From the NCBI RefSeq assembly GCF_003862485.1, contig NZ_RRCM01000001.1, positions 392,435 through 456,434 on the forward strand: DNA of 64,000 bases, given 5' to 3'. Positions within the stretch are counted from its first letter, which is position 1, and the number at the start of each line of letters is the position of its first letter. A program made the translations under genes and the position numbers. A model generated the notes under the pieces. It had not been told where the DNA came from and searched no databases. It saw only the letters and a list, made by a program, of their open reading frames with translations. This document shows positions 43,273 to 51,005 of this stretch, piece by piece. The stretch is from Lachnoanaerobaculum orale (GTDB taxonomy: Bacteria; Bacillota; Clostridia; Lachnospirales; Lachnospiraceae).

Positions 43273-44172
43273 ATGAAAGATAATAGGCTGTTTAGGATAC
43301 TATATTATATTCTGGAAAAGGGAAAAGTCACAGCAAGCGAACTTGCTGATAAATTTGAGGTATCAGTTAGAACAATTTATAGAGATATTGACTCTATCAG
43401 TAGTGCCGGTATTCCCATCTATGCGTTGCAAGGAAAGGGCGGCGGAATAGAAATTGCTGAGGATTTTGTGCTTAGTAAATCATTGCTGTCTGAAAATGAG
43501 AAACAGCAAATTATGTCAGCTCTTCAAGGATTGGATAATACCGCAATACAGCATGAGAATGAGCTTCTAACAAAACTTTCCGCACTCTTTAAAATGAAAA
43601 ATACCGGTTGGATAGAGGTTGATTTTAATAATTGGCAAAACAATAAGCTGTATGAACAAACGTTTAATGATATTAAATCTGCAATTTTAAGTAAAAACAT
43701 TATTTCATTCACATATTTTAGCAGTAATGAAAAAGAAACAAGTAGAAGAGTTAAACCCGTTAGACTACTTTTCAAGAGTCAGGACTGGTATCTATATGCT
43801 TTCTGTTTACTTAGAAATGATTTTAGATATTTCAAATTGTCCCGTATAAAGAATTTAGAAATCCATACTGAAAAGTTTGATGACAGCTTTGAAGATGCAA
43901 TTCTCAAGAAAGAAATGCCACACGAGAACACGGTGCATATAAAAGTTAAGTTTGATCGTAAAGTTGCCTTTCGAGTATATGATGAGATAAACGGAGAAAT
44001 CATAGAAGATAATGATGGAAATTTATATTCGGAAATAGAAATAACGAATGACTATAACCTATACAATTATATTTTTTCTTTCGGGGATGGAGCGGAAGTA
44101 TTAGAACCGAAAGAGATACGAATGCAGATTAAAGAAATGATAAATAAAATGGCAGAAAAATATATAATATGA
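43273..44172 (+). CDS. YafY-type HTH/WYL regulator
   Basis: 299 residues; ATG 43273 with AGGAGATG upstream. DeoR-like winged helix (KVTASELADKFEVSVRTIYRDIDSISSAGIPIYALQGKGGG) and a WYL domain (ISFTYFSSNEKETSRRVKPVRLLFKSQDWYLYAFCLL) with C-terminal extension. Such proteins control small stress or drug-response operons. It is followed by a GyrI-like gene and a broken ClbS-like gene. Confidence 0.88.
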   Translation: MKDNRLFRILYYILEKGKVTASELADKFEVSVRTIYRDIDSISSAGIPIYALQGKGGGIEIAEDFVLSKSLLSENEKQQIMSALQGLDNTAIQHENELLTKLSALFKMKNTGWIEVDFNNWQNNKLYEQTFNDIKSAILSKNIISFTYFSSNEKETSRRVKPVRLLFKSQDWYLYAFCLLRNDFRYFKLSRIKNLEIHTEKFDDSFEDAILKKEMPHENTVHIKVKFDRKVAFRVYDEINGEIIEDNDGNLYSEIEITNDYNLYNYIFSFGDGAEVLEPKEIRMQIKEMINKMAEKYII

Positions 44173-44205
44173 CAAATGGTGTCAAGTATACTCCTGTATA
44201 ATAAA
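44170..44205 (+). promoter_or_regulatory. Promoter/operator before the GyrI-like gene
   Basis: TGACA-AATGG-TGTCA dyad (44170-44184) overlaps the regulator stop codon; GTGTCAAG can act as -35 region and TATAAT lies at about 44199-44204. The dyad resembles the one at 43083, suggesting shared control by the WYL protein. Confidence 0.5.
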
Positions 44206-44235
44206 ATTAACCAATTGTAAAGGGAGGACCTGATA

Positions 44236-44850
44236 ATGAAATATGAGTGGAGAAAACAAGAAAAGAATATTTATGGCGTAAAGCAAAAACCTGTCATTGT
44301 AGAAGTGCCAAAGCAAAAATTTATTTTGGTAAAAGGTAAAGGAAATCCGAATGAAGTAGATTTTTCAGATAGAATATCCGCTTTATATTCTCTTGCTTAT
44401 GCCATTAAAATGTTGTTTAAAAATTCAATGAAAAATAAAACTGATAACGAGATTGCAGATTTTACGGTATATCCACTAGAGGGATTTTGGAAAAAAGTAA
44501 ATGGAGAAGAGCTTGATAAAAATAAACTGGAATACACATTGATGATTAAACAACCTGATTTTATTACACAAGAGATATTCACAAAGGCGCTTGAGAATAT
44601 AAAAAAGAAAAAGCCTAACGCATTGTATGATGAGATGAGTTTTAGAGAAATAGAAGAGGGTAAATCCATTCAGATTTTACATGTTGGAAGTTATGATGAG
44701 GAGCCAAAATCATTTGAACAGATGAATGAATTTGCAAGAAAACTTAATCTTAGAAGAATAGGTGATTTTCATAAAGAAATATATTTAAGTAATAAAAACA
44801 GGACAACAGAAGAAAAACAAAAAACCATATTAAGATATTCAGTGAAATAG
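44236..44850 (+). CDS. GyrI-like small-molecule-binding protein
   Basis: 204 residues. VEVPKQKFILVKGKGNP, DFTVYPLEGFWKK, LEYTLMIKQPDFIT and EGKSIQILHVGSYDEEPKSFEQMNEF are typical of the stand-alone GyrI-like (SbmC-type) domain, which binds hydrophobic drugs or gyrase-targeting toxins. Ribosome site GGGAGG. Transcribed with the downstream ClbS-like remnant, 12 bases apart. Confidence 0.85.
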   Translation: MKYEWRKQEKNIYGVKQKPVIVEVPKQKFILVKGKGNPNEVDFSDRISALYSLAYAIKMLFKNSMKNKTDNEIADFTVYPLEGFWKKVNGEELDKNKLEYTLMIKQPDFITQEIFTKALENIKKKKPNALYDEMSFREIEEGKSIQILHVGSYDEEPKSFEQMNEFARKLNLRRIGDFHKEIYLSNKNRTTEEKQKTILRYSVK

Positions 44851-44862
44851 GAGGAATTTATT

Positions 44863-45226
44863 ATGCCAAGACCAACGACAAAAAATGATTTAATGACTGC
44901 TGCTAAGGGAAACTATGAAAAGTTAAATTTACTTATTTCAAAGATGACAGAGGAAGAGTTAAACACACCGTTTGATTTTTCAAAAGATGAAAAGAAAAAA
45001 GAAGCGCATTGGAGAAGAAAAACCATTTTTGCCTGAACCATATAACTGGAAAACTTATGGAGATATGAATGTGGAATTTTGGAAGAAACATCAAAATACT
45101 TCTCTTGAAGACGCAATTAAAATGGTTCATAAATCACATAGTGATGTATTAGCGTTAGCTGAAAAATTTACAAATGAAGAACTCTTTTCAAAAGGTATTT
45201 ATAAATGGGTCGGAGGAAGTGTGTGA
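44863..45226 (+). pseudogene. Broken ClbS/DfsB-family (DUF1706) gene
   Basis: Begins with a normal ribosome site (GGAGG) and MPRPTTKNDLMTAAKGNYEKL, the usual start of ClbS/DfsB four-helix proteins. After EAHW the frame shifts and ends at 45034. A second frame carries on with GEEKPFLPEPYNWKTYGDMN and ends KWVGGSV. The stretch normally between these (helix 2, about 30 residues) and the C-terminal helix are both missing. ClbS protects DNA against colibactin-like genotoxins; this copy should be inactive. Confidence 0.75.
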
Positions 45227-45238
45227 ATAAAATAGTTT

Positions 45239-45276
45239 ATAGCCACTGCACCGGATTGGTGTGGTGGCTATTTTAA
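45239..45276. terminator. Bidirectional terminator
   Basis: 14-bp stem ATAGCCACTGCACC with GGTGTGGTGGCTAT (two G-T pairs), 5-base loop, T run on the plus side and A-rich left flank. Lies between the ClbS remnant and the converging toxin gene. Confidence 0.85.
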
Positions 45277-45280
45277 AGTT

Positions 45281-45595
45281 TTATAACATCTCCAACCAAT
45301 TCTGTTGTGAATGAAGAATTCTATGGATTTGTACAGTCTTACTATCTTCAAAAACTTTATAAAAGATAACGTAATTCTTAACAATACACTTTCTAAAACC
45401 TTTACTATTCAAATAAGCATCATCTGACAGATTAAAACGGTATGGTAAAGTTGATAATGAAGATAAAGAGTTTTCTACTTCATCAAGTAGTTCTAATGCT
45501 GTGGATGGTGAACCCAGGTTGTGAGAGATATAATGTAATATATTTTTTATATCACGGTGATAATTTTCTGAAACAATAAGTCTATACTGTTCCAT
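45281..45595 (-). CDS. RelE/ParE-family toxin
   Basis: 104 residues. The N-terminus YRLIVSENYHRDIKNILHYISHNL, then SLSTLPYRFNL, and FRKCIVKNYVIFYKVFEDSKTVQIHRILHSQQNW follow the ParE/RelE fold, with conserved Arg and Tyr in the last third. It overlaps the antitoxin gene by 14 bases on the minus strand. Likely an mRNA interferase or gyrase poison; the two cannot be told apart from sequence alone. Confidence 0.88.
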   Translation of the reverse strand: MEQYRLIVSENYHRDIKNILHYISHNLGSPSTALELLDEVENSLSSLSTLPYRFNLSDDAYLNSKGFRKCIVKNYVIFYKVFEDSKTVQIHRILHSQQNWLEML

Positions 45596-45854
45596 TATTT
45601 AATCCCTCTCGAAGACATTTCATAGACTCCTCAAAACTTAATGTACGACCGTTTGAAAAGTCATCTTCGCTTTGTTCCAGAAGCCTATATAGTTCATATT
45701 TACTTGTTAGTTTATTATATAAGTCAATGCTCATAACGGCTAAGTCACCTCGACCGTTTTTGGTAATAAATATAGGTTCGTTTGTGTTATGACAAAATGT
45801 GGAGATATCATTGTAGCTGTTACGTAAGTCTGTACTGGATTTGATTATCGGCAT
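45582..45854 (-). CDS. Phd/YefM-family antitoxin
   Basis: 90 residues. IIKSSTDLRNSYNDISTFCHNTNEPIFITKNGRGDLAVMSIDLYNKL is the Phd/YefM DNA-binding domain; the C-terminal part (EQSEDDFSNGRTLSFEESM) should wrap the toxin. First gene of the pair. Its promoter lies within a palindromic region at 45864-45903, consistent with autoregulation. Confidence 0.9.
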   Translation of the reverse strand: MPIIKSSTDLRNSYNDISTFCHNTNEPIFITKNGRGDLAVMSIDLYNKLTSKYELYRLLEQSEDDFSNGRTLSFEESMKCLREGLNNGTV

Positions 45855-45863
45855 AAAACCTCC

Positions 45864-45903
45864 TTTCTAAAGAAATTATAATATTATTTTTTTAGAAACT
45901 CAA
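45864..45903 (-). promoter_or_regulatory. Promoter/operator of the toxin-antitoxin pair
   Basis: Minus strand TTGAGT (45903-45898) and TATAAT (45880-45875) with 17-base spacing. Inverted repeat TTTCTAAA (45864-45871) / TTTAGAAA (45891-45898) frames the spacer and -10. Confidence 0.7.
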
Positions 45904-45934
45904 TGATTAAAAGAATAAAATTTGAAATATCATA

Positions 45935-45987
45935 TTGACAAAAAAATAACAATATAGTATCATTTAACTATGTTAAAAAAATAACGA
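45935..45987 (+). promoter_or_regulatory. adhE promoter with Rex-like operator
   Basis: TTGACA 45935-45940 and TATCAT 45958-45963, 17-base spacer. Immediately downstream TATGTTAAAAAAATAACG (45969-45986) fits the Rex consensus at most positions and is nearly identical to the site before the alcohol dehydrogenase at 22872. Confidence 0.7.
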
Positions 45988-46014
45988 AATATATTTTATT
46001 ATGTCGGAGGAAAT

Positions 46015-48615
46015 ATGGCAGATAAGAATTTTATTGTGGATAACATCGACAATTTGAGCATCAAAATGAAAGAACTGAAAGAGGCTCAAAGAGAATTTGC
46101 GACCTATTCTCAGGAACAGGTGGATAAAATATTCTATGAGGTGGCTATGGCTGCCAACAAGGCAAGATTTGAGCTTGCAAAGATGGCTGTAGAAGAGACG
46201 GGAATGGGCGTCTTGGAGGATAAGGTTATCAAAAATCACTATGCGGTAGAGTATATCTACAACGCATATAAGGACACAAAGACCTGCGGTGTGATTGAAG
46301 AGGACGATATATTCGGAATAAAGAAAATAGCTGAGCCTATAGGTGTTATAGCTGCCGTTATTCCTACTACAAATCCTACATCAACAGCTATATTCAAGAT
46401 ACTTTTGGCACTTAAGACAAGAAACGCCATTATCATAAGCCCGCACCCGAGAGCAAAAAACTGTACAAACTATACTGCAAAATTTCTTTTGGAAACAGCC
46501 GTAAAAGCAGGTGCTCCAAAGAACATAATAGGTTGGATTGATGTACCTTCACTTGAACTTACAAACGAAGTAATGCATGAGGCTGATATCATACTTGCTA
46601 CAGGCGGTCCGGGAATGGTTAAGTCCGCATACTCATCAGGAAAGCCTGCAATAGGTGTAGGTGCCGGAAATACTCCTGTAATTATTGACGAAACGGCAGA
46701 TATCAAGATGGCTGTAAATTCAATAATACACTCAAAGACATTTGATAACGGAATGATTTGTGCTTCAGAGCAGTCTGTTACCGTAATGGAGAGCATATAT
46801 AATGAAGTAAAAAAAGAGTTCGCTTACAGAGGTTGTTATTTCCTGAAGAAAGATGAACTTGATAAGGTCAGAAAGACTATAATAATAGGCGGTTCTTTAA
46901 ATGCAAAGATAGTAGGACAGCCTGCATATAAGATTGCAGAGATGGCAGGAGTAAGCGTGCCTGAAAATACAAAGATTCTTATCGGTGAAGTTGAATCTGT
47001 AGATATAAGTGAAGAGTTTGCACATGAGAAGCTTTCACCTGTACTTGCAATGTATAAGGCAAAGACATTTAATGAAGCCGTTGCAAAGGCTGAAAGACTT
47101 GTTGCTGACGGCGGTTACGGTCATACATCAGGTATCTATATAGATGTTAACGAAAAAGAGAAGCTTAATATACATCAGAATGCAATGAAGACTTGCAGAA
47201 TTCTTGTAAATACACCTGCATCACATGGCGGTCTCGGAGATTTGTATAACTTTAAGCTGACACCTTCACTTACACTTGGCTGCGGTTCATGGGGCGGAAA
47301 CTCCGTTTCGGAGAATGTAGGCGTTAAGCATCTTATAAATATAAAAACTGTAGCACAAAGGAGAGAGAACATGTTGTGGCTTAGAACTCCTGAAAAGGTA
47401 TATTTCAAGAGAGGCTGTCTGCCTGTAGCACTTGATGAGCTTGGAAATGTAATGCATAAGAAGAGAGCGTTTATTGTAACGGATACATTCCTTTATAAGA
47501 ACGGATATACGGATGTTATAACAAACAAGCTTGATGAGATGGGTATAAGATATTCATGCTTCTTTGATGTAACTCCGGACCCTACACTTCAGTGTGCAAG
47601 AGAAGGTGTGAAGGCGATGACAGCTTTTGAGCCTGATGTAATCATAGCACTTGGTGGCGGTTCGGCTATGGATGCCGCAAAGATAATGTGGGTAATGTAT
47701 GAGCATCCTGAAGTTAACTTTGAAGATATGGCAATGGACTTCATGGATATCAGAAAGAGAGTATATAAGTTCCCTAAGATGGGCGAGAAGGCATATTTTG
47801 TGGCAATACCTACATCATCAGGTACAGGTAGTGAGGTTACTCCTTTTGCCATCATTACAGATAAAGATACAGGAATAAAGTGGCCTATAGCGGATTATGA
47901 AATCCTCCCGAATATGGCAATCGTTGATGTAAACAATATGATGGATCAGCCTAAGGGACTTACAGCGGCATCGGGAATTGACGTCCTTACACATGCTCTT
48001 GAGGCATATGTATCTATAATGGCTACAGATTATACTGACGGACTTGCTTTAAGAGCGATGAAGCTTGTATTTGATTATCTGCCTTCAGCATATGAAAACG
48101 GAAGTGCGGACCCGATTGCAAGAGAGAAGATGGCTGACGCTTCATGTCTTGCAGGTATGGCTTTTGCAAATGCATTCCTCGGTGTAAACCACTCAATGGC
48201 ACATAAGCTCGGTGCATTCCACCATATAGCACACGGACTTGCAAATGCGGTAATACTTACAAGGGTTATGAGATACAATGCATCTGATGTACCTACAAAA
48301 ATGGGTACATTCCCGCAGTATGAATATCCTAAGGCAAAAGCAAGATATGTTGAGGCTGCAAAGTACTGTGGTGTAACCGGAAAGAATGATGACGAGATAT
48401 TTGAAAACTTTATAAAGAAAATAGAAGAGTTGAAGAAATTCATAGGGGTTAAAGAGACAATAGCACTCTACGGAGTAGAAGAGAAATACTTCTTGGATAC
48501 ATTGGACGAGATGAGTGAGCAGGCATTCAACGATCAGTGTACTGCTGCAAATCCGAGATATCCGCTTATAAGCGAGATCAAAGAGCTGTATTTAGACGCT
48601 TATTACGGCAGATAA
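46015..48615 (+). CDS. adhE: Bifunctional acetaldehyde-CoA/alcohol dehydrogenase
   Basis: 866 residues, standard for AdhE. It reduces acetyl-CoA to acetaldehyde and then ethanol, recycling two NADH. N-terminal aldehyde dehydrogenase half with PTTNPTS and catalytic Cys in GMICASEQSV (C249); C-terminal iron alcohol dehydrogenase half with ALGGGSAMDAAKIMW, PTSSGTGSEVTPFA and metal ligands in GIDVLTHALEAYVS and HSMAHKLGAFHHIAHGLANA. Ribosome site GGAGG. Own promoter; probably controlled by Rex. Confidence 0.98.
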   Translation: MADKNFIVDNIDNLSIKMKELKEAQREFATYSQEQVDKIFYEVAMAANKARFELAKMAVEETGMGVLEDKVIKNHYAVEYIYNAYKDTKTCGVIEEDDIFGIKKIAEPIGVIAAVIPTTNPTSTAIFKILLALKTRNAIIISPHPRAKNCTNYTAKFLLETAVKAGAPKNIIGWIDVPSLELTNEVMHEADIILATGGPGMVKSAYSSGKPAIGVGAGNTPVIIDETADIKMAVNSIIHSKTFDNGMICASEQSVTVMESIYNEVKKEFAYRGCYFLKKDELDKVRKTIIIGGSLNAKIVGQPAYKIAEMAGVSVPENTKILIGEVESVDISEEFAHEKLSPVLAMYKAKTFNEAVAKAERLVADGGYGHTSGIYIDVNEKEKLNIHQNAMKTCRILVNTPASHGGLGDLYNFKLTPSLTLGCGSWGGNSVSENVGVKHLINIKTVAQRRENMLWLRTPEKVYFKRGCLPVALDELGNVMHKKRAFIVTDTFLYKNGYTDVITNKLDEMGIRYSCFFDVTPDPTLQCAREGVKAMTAFEPDVIIALGGGSAMDAAKIMWVMYEHPEVNFEDMAMDFMDIRKRVYKFPKMGEKAYFVAIPTSSGTGSEVTPFAIITDKDTGIKWPIADYEILPNMAIVDVNNMMDQPKGLTAASGIDVLTHALEAYVSIMATDYTDGLALRAMKLVFDYLPSAYENGSADPIAREKMADASCLAGMAFANAFLGVNHSMAHKLGAFHHIAHGLANAVILTRVMRYNASDVPTKMGTFPQYEYPKAKARYVEAAKYCGVTGKNDDEIFENFIKKIEELKKFIGVKETIALYGVEEKYFLDTLDEMSEQAFNDQCTAANPRYPLISEIKELYLDAYYGR

Positions 48616-48639
48616 TACCTATTGGAAAGGAGATTGATT

Positions 48640-49395
48640 ATGGATTTGACAAACAAAAAGCTTATTGTAGAGAGAAAGCATAAGAAGGTATATGAAACAA
48701 GAGATTGTATTATAAAGGCATTCAGTGGCGAGCATCCAAAGTCTGATGTATTTAACGAGGCACTCAATCAGGCAAGAATAGAAGAGACAGGGCTTAATGT
48801 TCCGAAGGTGCTGGCTGTAGAGGCGATGGATGACGGATGGGCAATCATAATGTCAAAGAAAAACGGAAAGACATTGAAAGAGATTATGGAGTCGGACAAG
48901 GACAATATAAGAAAGTATATGGATATGTTTGTGGATATTCAGCTTGATATAAACACCAAGTCGTCACCGCTTCTTAACAGAATGAACCTTAAATTCAGCA
49001 GACAGATAAATGAGTTGAAGGAACTTAATGCAACCATTAGATATGAGCTTTTAACCAGACTTGACGGAATGAAAAAGCATACAAAGATTTGTCACGGGGA
49101 TTTCAATCCAAGCAATGTGCTTGTGGGAGAAGATGGAGAGGTATCAATAATCGACTGGTCTCATGCCACTCAGGGAAATGCGGCTGCTGATGCTGCAAAT
49201 ACCTATCTCTTATTTGCACTTACAGATAAGGCTTTGGCCGATATGTATATGGATATTTACTGCGAGAAATCAGACACTGCAAAGCAATATGTACAAAAGT
49301 GGCTTTCAATAGTTGCTGCACAGAGATTGTCAAAGCATATAGAGGCTGAAAAAGAACTGTTGATGCAGTATATTGATGTGGTGGATTATTTATAG
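48640..49395 (+). CDS. Aminoglycoside phosphotransferase-family kinase
   Basis: 251 residues from ATG 48640 behind AAAGGAGA; an ATG-like start 18 bases earlier has no site. Kinase-like fold with catalytic HGDFNPSNVL (D in HGD, N two steps on) and metal-binding IIDWSHATQGNAAADAANTYLLF. Substrate unknown: choline, a sugar or a similar small metabolite is more likely than an antibiotic. Lies 24 bases after adhE and may be co-transcribed. Confidence 0.85.
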   Translation: MDLTNKKLIVERKHKKVYETRDCIIKAFSGEHPKSDVFNEALNQARIEETGLNVPKVLAVEAMDDGWAIIMSKKNGKTLKEIMESDKDNIRKYMDMFVDIQLDINTKSSPLLNRMNLKFSRQINELKELNATIRYELLTRLDGMKKHTKICHGDFNPSNVLVGEDGEVSIIDWSHATQGNAAADAANTYLLFALTDKALADMYMDIYCEKSDTAKQYVQKWLSIVAAQRLSKHIEAEKELLMQYIDVVDYL

Positions 49396-49426
49396 AAGTG
49401 ATTTTGATGATAACCTTATAAGTGAA

Positions 49427-49466
49427 GGATTGTATATGATTTTATAATTGTATACAATCCTTTTTT
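49427..49466 (+). terminator. Rho-independent terminator
   Basis: GGATTGTATA / TATACAATCC, 10-bp stem, loop of 14 bases, TTTTTT. Confidence 0.9.
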
Positions 49467-49520
49467 GTGATACTATAGGTACTCAAACAGTGAAAGGAGT
49501 AAAGATTTAAATATTATAAA

Positions 49521-50666
49521 ATGAATGAGGGAGTAACATCATCAAATTTTAAAATAGATGCACAAGAGAGAAGAAAAAAGATAATAGGCGTGTCTGTAAC
49601 AGGTATTGTCACAAATCTGTTTTTGGGCGTTTTAAAGGCTGTGCTTGGTGCACTGTCAGGATCGGTTGCACTTGTCAGCGACGCTTTAAACAATATAACA
49701 GATTCGTCATCGTCACTTATCACTATAATAGGCACAAAGCTTGCAGGTAAGGCACCTGATAAGCAACATCCTTTCGGACATGGAAGAACGGAGTATCTGA
49801 CAAGTCTTTTGATTGGAGGTATCGTATTTTTGACAGGTTTTCAGTCACTTATAAGTTCGGCTAAGGCGGTATTCCACAAAGAAGAAATGAGTACAGGCGT
49901 TGTGACTGTGATAATAATTATTGCAACAATTGTGGCTAAAATAATATTGGGGACATATACACAAAACAGCGGAGTAAAGTACAATTCAGGTGCACTGCAA
50001 GCTTCAGGTGCGGATGCCAAAAATGATGCAATAGTATCTGTAGTGACACTTATTTCTACAGCCGTATACATATTTACAAAGATTTCAATAGACGGTATTG
50101 CAGGTATTATTATTTCGGTATTTATTTTAAAGACTGCCTATGAAGTATTATCGGATACAATAAAGAAACTTCTCGGTGAGAGAGTGGACGGAGATATGGT
50201 TAGAGGAATAAAGGAGATAGCAAGGAGTACGGAGGGGGTTATAAATTGCTTTGACCTTATATTAAATGACTACGGTCCGGACTTCTATACCGGTTCAATA
50301 AATGTTGAAATAGAGGACAACAGAAGCATAGGAGAGATGTACCCTATCTTACATGAGGCGCAGACAAAGATTTACAATAAATATAATGTATTCCTTGTAT
50401 TCGGATTTTATTCGGTGGACGTAAAAGATGAGAGATATAAAAAGATAAAGGCGTTGCTTAAAAATTATAAGGACAGTGAAAGGCATATCATTAACTATCA
50501 CGGAATAGTAATTGATGAAAAAGATATGACTATATACTGTGATATTACAAGAGATTTTGATATAAAACCGGAAACTGTTATAGAAAATGTAAACAGAATA
50601 TTGAAAGAGCAATTCCCGCAGTATGATATACATGTGAATATAGATACAGAATTCACAGGAGAATAG
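49521..50666 (+). CDS. Cation diffusion facilitator (zinc/iron/manganese exporter)
   Basis: 381 residues. Six membrane helices; metal site motifs SDALNNITDSSSS, HPFGHGRTEYL and ASGADAKNDAIVS; a C-terminal cytosolic metallochaperone-like domain followed by an extension of about 80 residues. D/N-type site suggests Mn or Fe as well as Zn. The ATG has no good ribosome site (AAGGAG lies about 22 bases away), so translation start is uncertain. It balances the zinc importer at 24724. Confidence 0.9.
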   Translation: MNEGVTSSNFKIDAQERRKKIIGVSVTGIVTNLFLGVLKAVLGALSGSVALVSDALNNITDSSSSLITIIGTKLAGKAPDKQHPFGHGRTEYLTSLLIGGIVFLTGFQSLISSAKAVFHKEEMSTGVVTVIIIIATIVAKIILGTYTQNSGVKYNSGALQASGADAKNDAIVSVVTLISTAVYIFTKISIDGIAGIIISVFILKTAYEVLSDTIKKLLGERVDGDMVRGIKEIARSTEGVINCFDLILNDYGPDFYTGSINVEIEDNRSIGEMYPILHEAQTKIYNKYNVFLVFGFYSVDVKDERYKKIKALLKNYKDSERHIINYHGIVIDEKDMTIYCDITRDFDIKPETVIENVNRILKEQFPQYDIHVNIDTEFTGE

Positions 50667-50680
50667 TTAAATTTCAGACA

Positions 50681-50723
50681 ATAGGCAGTGTATAGATGAT
50701 TTTGTACACCGCCTATATTTTTT
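50681..50723 (+). terminator. CDF gene terminator
   Basis: ATAGGC-A-GTGTA pairs with TACAC-C-GCCTAT, then T run. Confidence 0.85.
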
Positions 50724-50824
50724 GATATTAAATTTATTGCAATGTATATATTAAGTATTTTAAAAACACAAAAAGTACATGAAAAAACTTGAAGATAAAT
50801 TTATCTTTTAGTATAATCTTTTAA

Positions 50825-50985
50825 GTTAGATATAGCTAACCTAAGCAATAATATAGTACTTAAATGCAAAGGAGAGCGTTTTTGCAATAGTATTTAGTCA
50901 TAGTTGCAGTATAACATTATGATTTAAATGCTTTTTTGTGGTGCAACTTTCCTTTATTTAAGTAAAAAAGTTAGAGGCCACTAAC
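50825..50985 (+). promoter_or_regulatory. Leader with several hairpins before the surface-protein gene
   Basis: The 340-base gap 50667-51005 has no gene. After the terminator it contains GTTAG-n6-CTAAC (50825-50840), TGCAAA/TTTGCA (50865-50886), GTTGCA/TGCAAC (50903-50947) and again GTTAG-n6-CTAAC (50970-50985). The series suggests a structured 5' leader; it does not match a riboswitch class I know. Confidence 0.45.
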
Positions 50986-51005
50986 CAAAATGTAATAGGA
51001 GATTT

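Noticed and set aside
50825..51005. c-di-GMP, c-di-AMP or cobalamin riboswitch
   Set aside because: Conserved core sequences of these classes are not present; kept only as an unassigned hairpin-rich leader.
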